A DNA stretch of 64,000 nucleotides from Ichthyophthirius multifiliis (lineage: Eukaryota; Ciliophora; Oligohymenophorea; Hymenostomatida). Within the stretch, counting starts at the first letter, position 1; each line of letters begins with the position of its first letter. Under the pieces are notes generated by a model. It was given only the letters and a program-made list of their open reading frames with translations, was not told the DNA's origin and searched no databases. Positions 12,542 through 25,430 of this stretch are shown piece after piece. Both the position numbers and the translations under genes were made by a program. The DNA lies in the NCBI RefSeq assembly GCF_000220395.1, contig NW_004085988.1, positions 239,349-303,348 of the forward strand, written 5' to 3'.

Positions 12542-12831
12542 TTTTTATTTAAGAATTATGTATTTTTATTTAATTAAAATATAAATAAATTAATAAAATA
12601 ACCTATTATATATATAAAATTTTAAAATTTTAAATTAAAATTTTTATAATTAATGAAATACTATTATATATATTTAATTATCTATTATATATTTATATAA
12701 AAAAAAAATTCTAACACTAAATTCATAATAAAAAAAAAATATTTAAAGTTAATTAATATTAATAAAATATTATTATTAAAGAACTTTATACTTTTTTATA
12801 TTTACACAAATTTTTAATATTTATATTATTT

Positions 12832-14085
12832 TCATATAACTAACTACTTTTATTTTTGATAATTTTCTTTTAATCCTGTAACAATATCATCAATATTTTT
12901 GAATTAATTAATCTAAAGCTTAGTTATATATTTAAAATTACCAAGTGAATTTTCATATTTTTTATATTTATTCATAAATTTTGATTCCATATTTCTTAAA
13001 TCATAAACAAATCTGTTATTAATATGATTTTTAATTTCTATAAATTAATTTTTTTTCTTTTCATTTATAAAATAATCTCTCATTTCTTTTTCTTAATCTA
13101 AAAAAAATAAATAAAATATTAAAAAGAATATATTACTTTATATTTTTTATTAATAACTAATAATAAAATGCTTTATTTCTTAAAAATGATCTTTGGATGC
13201 CAAAATATATTTTTCTTAAAGAATAAAAAAAACTTCAATTAAACATTCAAAGAACCTTTATTTTGGTGCAAAAAAAATTAAAAAATTAATAACTTTAAAA
13301 CAAATTCTTGCCATTTTTCTAATATAAAATTCAACATTAATTTCTTTGAAACCTAAAATACTAAAATCCAAAAACTCAATAGCCTTTTGCAAATGCTTTT
13401 AATTTTTATTTATTAAATTTAATACAAAAACAGGATTTTTATACATTCCCAAATCTTATATTGTTTTTATTATGAACTCTAATAATAACTCAATGTTAAA
13501 GCTTTCGTTTATTTAATAACTTCGAATTTCTTTATTTAATGTCTAATAAAGAAAGTCTTCATATTGTTTAAATTGATATTTTTTTTGATAATTTAATTAC
13601 TTTATGAATTTTATGCCTTATTGTTTTACTTAATTAAGGTTATTATTTTTTAACTCTTAACGAATTTAAGATTGTAAGAAAAATAAATTTTATTATTATA
13701 ATTATTAGAGTTTTTATTATTGCACTTATTATTCCAGAATTTCTTTTGCTTCTTATCTTCTTTATAAAAATGTATTTGATTCATCATAAACTTTAGATTT
13801 TTATAAAGAATTTTTATTATTTTGGCTACTTTAATAATAAGTAATTATTGTTGATTATTCATTAAATGATTTTTAGTTTTTTTATTTTATTAAAGGATTT
13901 TCTTGAAAAGTATATTATTCATGTGCTTTTTATACATTTTATGAGAGAGAATTCCTATATAACTCTTTAGATTTACTTTTTAAAATATTCAAATTGTTAA
14001 TTTTTAACTTTTAATGTTATAATAATTATTATATGTAGTTATTGATTAATTATTTAATATTTTTTTAATTAATGTTTTTATTCAT
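12832..14085 (-). CDS. Glutamine-rich helical protein, unknown
   Basis: The open frame starts 'MNKNINQKNIKQ', runs through a basic Q/N/S-rich N-terminal half with a Q-run region ('EQQVQQQKLQQLQQQN'), and then enters a more complex C-terminal half: 'KQYEDFLYQTLNKEI', 'NIELLLEFIIKTIQDLG', 'KNPVFVLNLINKN', 'FYIRKMARICFKVINFL' and 'FFECLIEVFFILQEKY'. That half suggests a helical-repeat or armadillo-like fold, but I cannot name a family. One intron is likely at about 13095-13160, and the frame ends in TGA after 'DDIVTGLKENYQKQ'. It lies in tandem with the CEP19-like gene upstream and the pseudokinase downstream. Confidence 0.65.
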
Positions 14086-14442
14086 TCATTTATTTTTAAG
14101 AGATTTTATGTATAAATTATTGATTTAGTTTATTTTTTATAATTGATTTATTTTACCTTTTTTGATATTTTTTGTTTTTTTGTGGATAATTTTTTTTTAT
14201 TATATAATATTTATTTGCTTTTTTTACTTGGAAAAAAAAAATTAAAAGTCTTTAATTTTTTTAAAAATTTGTTGTAATTAATAATTGAGATATATAAACT
14301 GATTTTTTAAAATTAGTTATTTTTTTTTTTTAATTCTAAAATAAAATCAAATAAATCATACAAATATTGATATAAAAAATATTTATTAATTCAAAAATTT
14401 ATAATATATTATATATAATCGTTTAGCTTATTATTTTATATA
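14086..14442. other. Intergenic region between tandem minus-strand genes
   Basis: About 360 A/T-rich bases contain no recognisable element. Confidence 0.55.
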
Positions 14443-14989
14443 TCATTTGTTCTTTTTTTTAATATAAAAAAAGTCCTTCATTTCTGGATTTTAAAGTTAT
14501 TAGTTGCTAGTTTTAGTACCATGTATTAAATTACTACTATTTTTTGGTTTATTTTTTTATTATTTTTCTTATTTTATTTTTTTATCTATAAAACTTGGAT
14601 TATAATTTATTGAAATATGCGAACTATTATGAGAATTTTTAGAATTATTTAATATTAAATCAATTAAAGATTCTATCTTTATTAAAAAAAAAAAAAAAAA
14701 AAAATATTTATATTAAAAAAAAAAAAAAACATCAGAGTTAATTAATATTTCTATTAAAAATTTTTACTTATTCAAGACCAACAATATTTGAGTTAAGAAA
14801 AATTGGATGTTCTTGAATTAATTTTTATGTTATTTCGTTTGAATTTTACAATTAAATTAAATCATTTAATAAAATTGAATACATTCTTTTATTTTAAGAA
14901 CCTTCCTTTATTTTATATACAATTGATAGTGTAGGAGGATTATATTTAACCCCTATCTTTATTGGAATTATATTATCATTTATTTCCAT
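14443..14989 (-). CDS. CEP19-like centrosomal/ciliary protein
   Basis: The N-terminus 'IPIKIGVKYNPPTLSIVYK' followed by 'NDLIQLQNSNEITQKLI' and 'PIFLNSNIVGLEQ' resembles the N-terminal CEP19 domain, which begins with a 'G(I/V)xxxPPxLxxxY' block and leads into a helical segment. In animals CEP19 sits at the mother centriole/ciliary base and recruits IFT through RABL2; a basal-body role would fit a ciliate. Two exons flank an intron of about 94 nt (14678-14771) that contains two long T-runs on the coding strand. Exon 2 continues 'IESLIDLILNNSKNS' into an S/N/Q/K-rich tail ending 'YIKKKNK' and TGA. The protein is about 150 residues, near the animal length. The match is by eye on one domain only. 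Confidence 0.6.
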
Positions 14990-16373
14990 TAATTACATTA
15001 AAATAATTTTAATTAAATTCTATTTTTGTATAATTTTTATTTTATTTTTAAATTTAAATTATTAATAGTAGAAATTTGGCCATATAATTTGTTAATTGCT
15101 TTTATATTAAATTGTTAAAATAACTTTTTTGATAAAATTAAAAGAAATTTAGAATAGTATATTAAAATTATTGATATAATTAATATTTTAATATAGTTAA
15201 TATTATATATATATTTGCAAAAATAATCTTTTGTAAGTAAGATTATTTATATAAATATAAATTATATTTGATTATTAAAAAATTATAAGTATGATAATAT
15301 AAAATAAAAATAATAATAAACACTATGGATATACCTTTTACTAAATATAAATTTAATAAATATTATTAATAATTATATATTTTTATTTATTTATTTATTT
15401 TATAAAGTAAATGATGGAAATATTTATTAGTTTGATATACTATATTTATTGTGCAAACAATAAATTTAAAAAATAAATTATTTATACTTTGAATTTTTAT
15501 AAACAAAATTAAATAAATAAATCAATTAATAATCAAAACACATAATTAAAATAATTCATAAATATATTAATCGATTAATGATAATATGGATCAGTTTACA
15601 AAGCTATTCATAAATAGCATCATTTTATTTCTAATTTTTAAAAGTGAACTTATACAAAAATAATATATTTATTAAATAAAAAAACTTGAAATATATTTAT
15701 ATTAGTAAATTAAAAAGATTATATATTAAAAATAAAAATAAATTAATCTTATAAATTATATATTGTTAATATGGTAAATTAAATAATTATTTACTTATTA
15801 ATTATAATAATCATATTGTTAATAATTTACTATTTATATTTTACAATATTATTTATGGTGTTTATAAATCGTTATATTTGTTGTAAATAATTCATTATAG
15901 ATTTAAAATTAAATAATATTTTAATAAATTAGAAAATAGCATATTTTTGCTTTTCAAAAATATTAAATGGGTAGAAAATTTCTAAAAAGCAGTGAAATGC
16001 ACTTCTTTATATGAATTATTTTAATTATGGACTTTATATAATAAATTTTATACATGATAATTTTTTTTTAAAATATTTATTTTTTTCTGTATTTTTTTTA
16101 AATATCTATTAAAAATAAAAAAGCTAGAAGATATAATACATTTTTAATTTTTTTTTTTAACTTCAGAAAATATAAAAAATAATAATGCTTAAAAGTAAAT
16201 ATTATAACGTGTATTTAATTTCTTTAGCTAACTTTATTTAATAAAATACTATTTAAATTATTTTTTTAATGATAATGATTTATAATATGATTAGTAAAAT
16301 ATTAAGCAAGAAAATATTTAATTTTGAACATCGACTAAAAAAAAATTATTAATGAAAATAAAAAAAAACTGAA
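14990..16373. other. Divergent intergenic region, no gene seen
   Basis: About 1.4 kb of A/T-rich DNA lies between the CEP19-like start (-) and a small coiled-coil gene (+). No open frame with complex composition, RNA gene or repeat array is visible. Confidence 0.55.
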
Positions 16374-16829
16374 ATGAAAAATGAGAGAGTATAAAAAGCT
16401 ATCAATTCAACTGAAGAAATTTAAGATTTAAAAGTTTATAAAAAAAAATTAAAAAGATCTCTAGTGTTTAATTTGGATGAAAAAAATATCTTAAGAAATT
16501 AATTAATAAAAAGAAATCAAGAATATAATATTTTAGAGGAAAATATAAGACTTAAAAAGAATATTATTTATAAAGGAGAAAATTATTATAAACAAATATA
16601 AGATAATGTTTCAGATTTAAAAAATATTTTCTTCACAAATAAATAAACTAAAAGCAACAGAGAAATATATTTAAGGCATTCCTGATTTTAATAATGAAAT
16701 AAAAATTTTAAAGTAAGATATATAAGCAAAAACAAGCAAAGTAGCAAAAGCTCTGTAAGATTAATCAAAAAATCATTAAAAAAATAGCAAATATTTTATA
16801 TGTTAAAATAGATTCTAATTTAATTATAA
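16374..16829 (+). CDS. Short coiled-coil protein, frame-broken
   Basis: The frame starts 'MKNERVQKAINSTEEIQ' and continues with charged helical sequence ('SLVFNLDEKNILRNQL', 'NQEYNILEENIRLKKN', 'ENYYKQIQDNVSDLKN'). In its own frame it stops at 16683-16685. The neighbouring frame carries on smoothly from about 16625 ('INKLKATEKYIQGIPDFNN', 'IKILKQDIQAKTSKVAKAL'), so one base is probably missing or added in the run near 16620. The end is undefined because the second frame runs into the ATT repeat. No family is recognised; this looks like a coiled-coil cytoskeletal protein or a remnant of one. Confidence 0.45.
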
Positions 16830-16830
16830 A

Positions 16831-16832
16831 AA

Positions 16833-16863
<31 letters not shown>

Positions 16864-16897
16864 TATTATTATTATTATTATTATTATTTATTATACT
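16831..16897. repeat. (TTA)n microsatellite
   Basis: A trinucleotide run of about 65 bases is interrupted once by an extra T-rich unit. It begins directly after the apparent end of the small coiled-coil gene. Confidence 0.9.
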
Positions 16898-17725
16898 TTA
16901 TTCATTTTTTATATTTTTTACTATTATTTAATTAATATTTATCATTTTTGGCGAAGTTTTAGATTAAAAAATATTTTTCATAATAATAATATATATTTTA
17001 TATAATATAAACATATTTCAAAATCTATTTTTTTATTATTTTTTTTTTTATATATTATATAAATAAAGATATTAAATTAATAATTTATTTAATCTTTTTT
17101 TATTTTTATTTTTTTTATTTTAGATATTATCAAATTAAAATTAATATTAAAAATATCTTTTATCTTTTTTATTTATATTAGTCAAATTTTAATATTATAT
17201 TTTATTAATATTAAATTGTCTTTATAATTTTATTATATTATTTTAATATTTAAATATCTTTATTATTATTATCTCTTTTTTTATTTTTTATAGTAAAATT
17301 TTATTATTTTAATATATTAATAATAATTTTAATTAAATTTAATATTTATACATTTTTTTAATTTTAATATATTATGATCTCAATTATTTCACAATATTTT
17401 TTTTCTTTTTGTTGTACTTATCAATACTTTTTTATTTTAATTTATTAAAATTTACACATTTTACAAAGTAATAATAAATATATATTCTGTTTTTAGTTAA
17501 TAATAAAATAACCTAAATGCATTAAAATTTCTAGTTTATATAAAAAAATATTTGTTTTTATCAATTTTAAAAAAAAATTTAATTATATAAATAGTTAAAC
17601 ACATATAATATAAATTATATGAAAATTAAATAAATTATATTATTTTTATAATAAATAAATTATATTTATACTTTTTAATAACTAATTTAAATAATATTTA
17701 TCTGAATAAATAAAGAGATAAGAAA
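16898..17725. other. Intergenic region, no gene seen
   Basis: About 830 A/T-rich bases precede the lipase gene. I see only low-complexity sequence. Confidence 0.55.
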
Positions 17726-19943
17726 ATGGAAGAAGAATAAGATGAGTGTTTAATAAATGACTTAGATTAGCCAGTATAAGAGCTAATAACAAAATTTTCG
17801 AATAAAATATCAATGAAGACAAATAAAATGACACCTTAAAATCTTAAAGCAGCACTCTAAGATTTATAATTACTTGAAGAGAATAAAAAGACATTTTATG
17901 ATCTATTTTAATATACAGATAAAAATTTAGAATTAATTCAAGAATTAACTTTTTAATATGCATAAACAGATTTCCTAATGAATCAGTTTTAGAAATGTTT
18001 GCATACATTAAGTATTTTAAGATTTTAATTTATGTAAATATTATCATTGATTATAGATTAGCCAGAATAGAACGATATCGAGAATTAATTTAGTATAAAA
18101 GCTAGTAATAAAAGCGAATTAAATTTAAAAATAATATATGAAAGTACTATTTTAATAAATAATTATTTATTAGAATTAATGAAAATTTCATAAAATTTGT
18201 TTAATTAAAAAAATTAAAAATAAATAATAATATGTATTAATGATATGAAAATTGTTAATTCAAAATTAAATACACTTTGTGAGTTTTTACCTTCAGCAGT
18301 TATATTTGATAAAGAAGATTTGCTTTCTTAAGATAAAATCAATAATCAAAGATGGATAGAAGTAGATAAAAAAATTTAATATAAATAAATTGCTACTACT
18401 GAATAAATAAAGGTATCATTCAAAAAAATTGTAAAGGCTATTCTTATAGGGAATGCAGTTGCTGCTAAAGGTGCTGAATAAAAAAACTCTTTTCTCAAAA
18501 GTTTTTATCAAAACTTTAGTGGAATAGGTTATTTATTATTCTCAAATAAAGCTGAAAAAAGAGCTCATCTTTTCTTTGCTGAACCTGATACTTAAACAGC
18601 AATTAGTGTAATTTTTTTAAAGAAAAAAAATAATAATATTATTAATATAAATTATTTATTAAGATAAATATATATTTTTGAAATAATATTTAATATAAAA
18701 AATCATTATTTATACTAAACATTTAATAGGTTTGGAATACTATGGAATAAAGTTTTGTTTATTAAGGCTTAAAAATTATTATGCCATCAATAAAATACGT
18801 TGAAAAAATATATGTAGATTAAGTTACTTAACCTATTACTTAATAATATATACTACAGTCAATGAAATTTGACACTTTAAATAAAATAGATAAAAATAAT
18901 GTAAAGTGTTAAAAAATATAATATTCAGATGCTTATTATAAAGAGCTATTTACTAAAGATTTATCTAAAATAAGAATTAGAATCTTATGTTCAACAAAAC
19001 TTAAAAACCAGATTTAAAGACTCAAAATTTTAATTAAATTATTATACATGTACATGGAGGTGGCTTTGTTGCTATGGGAACTAGGTCTCATTAAGTGTAT
19101 TCGAGAAAATGGGCTAATTTACTAAACTATCCTATATTTTCTATTGATTATAAAAAAGCCCCTTAGAATCCTTATCCTGAAGGTTTAAACGATATATGGC
19201 AGGCATATAATTGGATATTGAATAATGTCAGCACATTTTTTAGTATTATATTTTTAATATTTTTTCAATTAAAATAAATATATACATAAAGATATATAGC
19301 CATAAAAAATAGTTTTTGTAGGAGATTCTGCAGGTGGAAATTTAATAATCTCATTAACTCTTTTATGTATTAAATTCGGAGTAAGAACACCTGATGGTAT
19401 AGTTCCTATTTATCCAGCGTTAAATTGTAGCATTAACTTTTTTACACCTAGTTATTTACTTTCACTTGATGATTAAATTTTGCCTCATATGTTTTTAAAA
19501 ATGTGCATTAATTCTTATATTAAAAACGATTCGGGATTAGATGCTAGTCAAGATTAATATATTTCTCCTATACTGGCTTCTGAAGATGTATTTTTTAATA
19601 TATTTTTTATATATTTTTTTAATATATTTTTATATAGTTTTTTATATATTATTTTATATATATATTTAGTTCTTGAAAAGATTTCCAAAAGTTAGACTCA
19701 GTTTCGGTCTTTGTGATCCTTTAAATAATGATGCTTTTAGATTTGTTGAAAAACTTATGTATAATATATTAGAATATATTTAATATTTTTTTTTTGTTTA
19801 GATAAAATGGTGTCGACGTAAAAGCTATTGCTTACAATGATATGCCTCATGGATATCTGAATTATGATGTACCTGGAGGAATGAAATATGCAGCTATATG
19901 TGTAGAAGATGCTGCTATTTTTATGAAAGAAATATTAAATTGA
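17726..19943 (+). CDS. Hormone-sensitive lipase family esterase
   Basis: This alpha/beta-hydrolase is predicted to hydrolyse acylglycerols or other esters. The oxyanion motif is 'IIHVHGGGFVAMGTRSHQ' (near 19045-19095). The nucleophile serine sits in 'VFVGDSAGGNLIISL' (near 19320). The acid is in 'SFGLCDPLNNDAF' and the histidine in 'YNDMPHGYLNYDVPGG', so the triad is complete. The 'HGGGF(V/I)AM.S(R)SHQ' form and the long N-terminal helical region ('MEEEQDECLINDLDQPV', then about 290 residues) match hormone-sensitive lipase including its N-terminal domain, rather than short bacterial HSL-like esterases. About four introns are seen (for example ~18608-18730, ~19230-19320, ~19590-19670, ~19755-19800). 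One apparent base shift lies in an A-run near 18998-19005 before the HGGG block. The gene ends in TGA and converges on the next gene 115 bases away. Confidence 0.88.
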
Positions 19944-20057
19944 TATATACTTATAAAAAATAAATAAAGAAAGCTAAAATTTGGGTTATTATTTTCTATT
20001 AAATTATTGTTATTTTTACAAATATAAATATTTTTTCCTGCTACATCTAAAATGATT

Positions 20058-21554
20058 TCAATTTTTTAATTTAAGTTTAGTAAATTTATTTATACTACTA
20101 TTTAACAAAAAATAATATAAATGTTAAAATAAAACTAATTATTATTTATTTACTTATTTAATTGATTAAGCTTAATTATATTTTTAAACCTTTTTGCAAA
20201 TATTTCAATGTTTCCATTTGTATTTACAATATTTTTTTATAAAAAAAGGCTTTCTGAATATAAACCATCAAGTTAAACTTCAGTAATAGAAGGAAGAGAA
20301 TCATCACCACTTAAATTATTATCATTATTTTTAAAAGACTATACATATTCAGAAGCATTTCTTTTAATAATTTTATAATCATAATCTTTTTTATAATATT
20401 CTTTATAATTATATTTATCTACTAAATGTAATTTACTTCTTTTTCTTAATTCATTGTTTTCTTTATAAAATTATTCTTTAGTTTAAATATTATTTTTATT
20501 CATTTATTTATTTTATTTATTAATAATTTTAGAATTTTGTAAATATTACATCTAATTTTCAGAATTTTTTTTTTTTTTTAGTTATTATTAATATTATTTT
20601 TTTATGAAGATTCGACCTTTAAAATTCCCAATATATTATGTTCACTTTATGTTTTTTTTTCAAAATCAAATAATTTTTTAATTATTATTCTTTTAATGCT
20701 TATTTAGTTTAATACTTTCTCTTATTAAGAAATATATCGTACTATTATTAATTTTATTATTATTACTGTTATTGAGTTATATATTTATTTGCATTTTCTC
20801 TTATTTCTTATGAAATTATATATTTATTATCTTGTTCTTTTATATTTTTTACTTATTTTAAAGCGTTTTTTTCTATTAAATCTGTCTTGTCAGCCAAAAC
20901 TATTAAACTTTTGAGTTTTTTTCTATTTACAAACTACTTAACATAATACTAATGTGATAAATCATTCTAAACTAAATTTTTACTTTTTATTTTTTCTATT
21001 ATTTCTTTTTATACATCTTCAAATTATGCAAAAATTTTCAAATTTTCATTTTTTTTTAGTATTTTATCTAATACTAAAGAATTAAGTTTTGACTTTCCTT
21101 TATTATTTACCGTATCAAAATTTGTTAAAGAGCTTTTATTTGCAAACTAGACACTTTTTTAAAAAAAATTCTACATATCAATTAAATTAAGTTATTATAA
21201 ATCATTTTATTTATATTTTTTATTTGTTCTCATAGTATATTTGTTTGTTAAATCAATTAATTGATTTATTGTTAGCTAACCTTCTAAATAATATTTTAGA
21301 AGTTGTTTAAAATAAGCATGTTTTTTAGGTAAACCCTAAGGAAATTCCATGAGTAAAGGCTCTTAACTGTATTGTGAAACATTTTATTAAGTATTTTAAA
21401 TTTATTAAAGTAACTAATAAGCGTTTGTCTGATTTTTTAATTTAATTTCGATATCAGATTCGATTTAGTCTGCTGTTTAAGGAAGGTTAGTATTTAATAA
21501 ATTATAGAATTTTTATTTTTTATTTATTGCTGTTAATAATTAATTTTTTATCAT
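20058..21554 (-). CDS. Q-rich protein of unknown function
   Basis: The frame starts 'MIKNQLLTAINKKQKF' and has a structured-looking middle: 'LMEFPQGLPKKHAYFKQLLK', 'YYLEGQLTINQLIDLTNKY', 'QNFFQKSVQFANKSSL', 'KSKLNSLVLDKILKKNENLK' and 'FVNRKKLKSLIVLADKTD'. A glutamine run (about 20730-20780) follows. A frame change in T-runs near 20565-20690 leads to a tail with 'SEYVQSFKNNDNNLSGDDS' and 'NGNIEIFAKRFKNIIK'. I do not recognise the family. The C-terminal limit is tentative: one frame gives a TGA at 20058-20060, and the frame of the tail itself stays open further. Confidence 0.6.
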
Positions 21555-21733
21555 TATTATATTAAATTTTATTAAAATTAAAACATGTATATAAAAAATA
21601 AAGAGTATTAATAAATAAATTAAATGCGTTTTTGTATATATATATATTTTATACATAATTTAAAATAAAAATATTATTCTTTTTTATTTTTTTGTAGTTT
21701 ATGTTTATTTTTTTTTTGTATAAAAAAAATATT

Positions 21734-23614
21734 TCATAATTAATTTTATTGCTTTTTTTCAATAAGTTAGTTAACAAAAGTATTTATGCAAATATTTTCT
21801 TCATTTTATTTAATTAATTATAAAGCAGATTTGTTAAAAGGCAATTAATATAATATTTCTTTTAGAACTTATGTGCTTATATTATCGCTATTATTACACT
21901 ATTTTTAATTAGTTTTTTTTAATAAAATTTTATTTTTATAGTATTTAAAAAAATATAGAAATAATACCTATTTTAAACAATTTACTAATTTAACTTTATA
22001 TTTATTTATTTCTAATTCTTTACTTTTACTTATAAAAGAATCTATTTAAATTTTTTCCTAATTATCTAATGCTTAAAATGTACTCTCTACTATTTCTCTA
22101 TATTTTACAGGATTTTCAATAAATTTCTAACAAACTTTTAAATTAAAAATAAATTAAATAAAATATATAAAATATAAATATTATATTATATTTTATTAAA
22201 TTTTAAAAAAAAATACTGAGTCAGTCAAAAAAATGTAATTTTAATACCTTTAGTAAAGCCTTCTTTATTTAAAAAATTATTATTAGTATTTCCATGCTAT
22301 TCAAATATTTTTAATTTATCCTAATTACTAATAATAATATTATCATACAAGCTTTATAAACAAACTTTAGCTTTACTTTTAGCCACAAAAAGGTTTAATT
22401 TATCCATCATAATATCACCAAGTGGATTTACACTTAAATTATTTACAATCCAAGGATGAGCGTAAGCTTCTACAGATGAAATCCTTTATTTAGGATCTAT
22501 TTAGAGCATTCTTTCTAGCAAATCTTTAGCTTCATTTGAAATATTTCCATCTATATTATATTTACCACTAAGAATTTAGTTATACACATCTTTGTCGGAA
22601 TTCCCATTAAAAGGCACTTACCCATATATTAATAAATACATAATTATACCTAAAGACCATATATCACAAGATTAATCATATTTAGATTTCTAAAATATTT
22701 CTGGAGGTATATAAAATGGATTTTATTGTATATGATCAAATCCTATATCAAGTAATTTTAAATGGGAGTTCTATTCCTTTGAATAAAATAGAAGATTCTC
22801 TGGTTTTAAATATTTGTGAATTATATCATTTACATGACAACATGATAAAGCTGAAAGTATTTACTTTATATATTTGGAAGCTATTTTTTCTGTAAACGAC
22901 GGTTTATTTTTTAATCCTTCTAATAGTTCACCTCCTGTGCAGTATCTTTATTTTATTTTTATGGTTATTTAGTTTTTATATATAATATACTCTGATATAA
23001 TATATAAAAATTTTGCATCTTAATATATTTCAAAAACTTATATTATATATGGGTGATCAATAGATTTAATTTTCTATATTTATTAAATAGATTCAAATTC
23101 ATTTACTTTTTTTATTATTTTTAAAGCTCTTATAATACCAGATTATTTATGAGTTATAAGCGAAACTGTTCCTGAATAATCTTTATTTAATTAAAAAAAA
23201 TTAAATAATTCATTATAAAATATCAATATATATTAATATTTACTTTCATGAATTATTTATCCAATTTAATATTGATTTTATATTTCTTAAAATATATTTT
23301 TTTCAATAAAAACAGAATCTTTATATTTTTTTAAAAAACGTATTTTAAATTTATACAAAAAAAAAATAAAAAAATTATATTTGATAACCTTATAATAAAT
23401 TAGTACTCTTGGAAATTTATTATTAGAATTATTGTTATTAAAGTACTTGATTATTTTAAATATTAATTTGATTTATTTCATTAGATTAATATTCTCTTTA
23501 TCCATTATTTTCATCTATTTTTAATAAAAAAATAAAAATAAGCAAATAAAAACCATTATATTTCTCTTCAATAGTTTTTTCAGTCACATTACTTTATGAT
23601 TAGCAACTTCCCAT
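21734..23614 (-). CDS. CDPK-like pseudokinase, N-myristoylated start
   Basis: The architecture is that of a ciliate/apicomplexan calcium-dependent protein kinase. The start 'MGSCQSQSNVTEKT' offers a glycine for N-myristoylation and a cysteine for palmitoylation. After a Q/N linker the kinase domain has the ATP lysine ('IIRALKIIKKVNEFE'), 'YCTGGELLEGL', 'YIPPEIFQKSKYDQSCDIWS', 'GQVPFNGNSDKDVY' and 'DPKQRISSVEAYAHPWI'. Catalytic motifs are degraded: the Gly loop reads 'IIHESDYSGTVS', HRD is 'HKY' (about 22810-22818) and DFG is 'DIG'. The base aspartate is missing, so the protein is probably inactive as a kinase. The C-terminal exons ('ALDNQEKIQIDSFI', 'NNSDNISTQVLKEIL') have an EF-hand-like spacing but poor Ca-binding loops. 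Five or so introns are GT...AG, and the frame ends in TGA. Confidence 0.8.
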
Positions 23615-23630
23615 TTTTTTTAACTATTTA

Positions 23631-23648
23631 TTAATATTATTATTATTA

Positions 23649-23695
<47 letters not shown>
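23631..23695. repeat. (ATT)n microsatellite upstream of the CDPK-like gene
   Basis: About 65 bases of ATT/TTA repeat contain one GTT variant. They lie within 20 bases upstream of the start of the CDPK-like gene, in its 5' leader or promoter. Confidence 0.9.
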
Positions 23696-24085
23696 ATTTT
23701 AATTTTATTTCTATAAATAAATATATATAAATTATTTTTATTTATTATTATAATAATCTGGGTTTTTTAATATATTTAAACATCAAAATCTACTATTTTT
23801 TCTTAATTCTTTATAATATTAATTTCATATTATGTAATATTAAAAATTTCTTTTTATACTATTAAAAAAAGGCTTCGAAAATTTATATTTTGATACTTAT
23901 AACCATTTTCTTTTCTTTCAACATATTATTCTATTTTAAATAATCATTATAATAAATATTTTTATGTTACCAACATATTGTAAAAAATAAATGAGTCTTC
24001 TTTCATAAAAAAGTATTAAATAAATAATTTATATATTTGTAGAAATTAAATTTAGTTTTTAGGAAATATAAGAGAGTTTGTTTCT
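23696..24085. other. Intergenic region, no clear gene
   Basis: About 390 A/T-rich bases contain only short low-complexity frames on both strands. Confidence 0.5.
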
Positions 24086-25430
24086 ATGTACATACTCAAT
24101 AATTCCTAAATCATAAAATAGCCTATATATAAAAACAGCAATGAAGAATATTATGTGATTTTAAAGCTCACTAAAAGAAAAAAAAAATTATAATTTTAAA
24201 ACATAAAATAAAATTTCATAATTTTAAAACTCAGAAAAAATAAATTAGCTTCTTATGCTAAAAAATATTAGAAATATAATATCAATATATATCAGAATAA
24301 AGCAAGAAAGTTTAAAATAAAATCTCTAATTAATAATACTAATTCCTTCATTTACTGTGCATTATAATATAACTTAATCAGAATATTTATTTCGTCCTTA
24401 CAAAGATCAGATCAAATAATTTAATAAACTAAAATTAAAGATTTTAAAAAGGAATTATATCTCTGAGGTTTTTAAATGAAAAGAATTTAAAAACGTAATC
24501 TATTTAAAAAAGCTTTAATTAATTAAAAGGAATTTTATTATAATTTTTACAACTTCAATAATAAAAAAGTAAACAAAATAAAATTAAATTTTATTAAAAA
24601 AATATTAAGATTTTATTTAAAATGATAATTTATATTTATATATTCAATTATTACAATCTTAAATAAGAAATATTTTATCATTATAACAAAATAAGCTATA
24701 TCTTTTTATTTTTTAATAAGCTAAATACTCCGATTTTATAAGTAAACCTCTTTTTTGTGAATTATGTACTTTCAGAATAAAAATAATACTTTTTTTTATA
24801 TAGAGATAAAGATCTTTATTTATAGAGATTTATATATATAATCTAAAAGAAACGATAAATGAGAAAAAGCTCCTAAACCTAATTTAAGGCTCATTCAGCA
24901 ATTGTTTTTAAAAAAATTATTATTGTATTGGTGAATAAAAAGATATTTATAATTAAACCGAAAATTTGATAATTACTTATAATAACTCAGGTCGGTTAGC
25001 TTAAATAACTATAAGTGGATTTTCTAAAGAAAATAAGAATAAACTGCTTAAGCAAGAAGAAATCATACTTCTTGTGTTATATTAATAATTTATTTATATA
25101 AGGATGTATGCACAAAATCAAATATTATAATTATTTGGTAAGTATTTTTTATAATAATAAAAAAAAAACAGGTCAAAAATTGTGAATTTAATAAGTGAAA
25201 ATATAGGGATATAGCTTTATTTAAATAAATTCTTTATTTTATAAAACTAGAAAAGTTGCAATCTTTAAAAAATACTAAAAAATATTGATAAATAGGAAAT
25301 TAATTATATATAATGCTTTTGTATTTACAAAAATATAATTTTTTTTAGAATATTTAATATATATAATAATGATATAGTATTATAAAAAAATAATAAAAAA
25401 CTTGACGAATAATTTGTCTTCATTATTTGT
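24086..25430 (+). CDS. Fragmentary coding signal, unknown
   Basis: A + strand frame opens at 'MYILNNSQIIKQPIYK' and runs to a TGA at 24464 with moderately complex content ('KLASYAKKYQKYNINIY', 'SFIYCALQYNLIRIF'). Further stretches such as 'ENLIITYNNSGRLAQITI' and 'GFSKENKNKLLKQEEIILL' (about 24960-25080), 'IVNLISENIGIQLYLNKFF' and 'LEQFVF'-type segments follow in changing frames, with intron-like pieces between them. This could be a multi-exon gene I cannot assemble, or a decayed one. No domain is recognised and the limits are approximate. Confidence 0.3.

Noticed and set aside
12199-12552. A 117-codon + strand open frame in the standard code, very hydrophobic
   Set aside because: It is antisense to the N-terminal part of the pseudokinase gene, whose minus-strand frame is well supported; the hydrophobic look is the mirror of K/Q/N codons.
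16831-16897. A possible CRISPR-like or satellite array
   Set aside because: It is a plain trinucleotide microsatellite with no spacers, in a eukaryotic setting.
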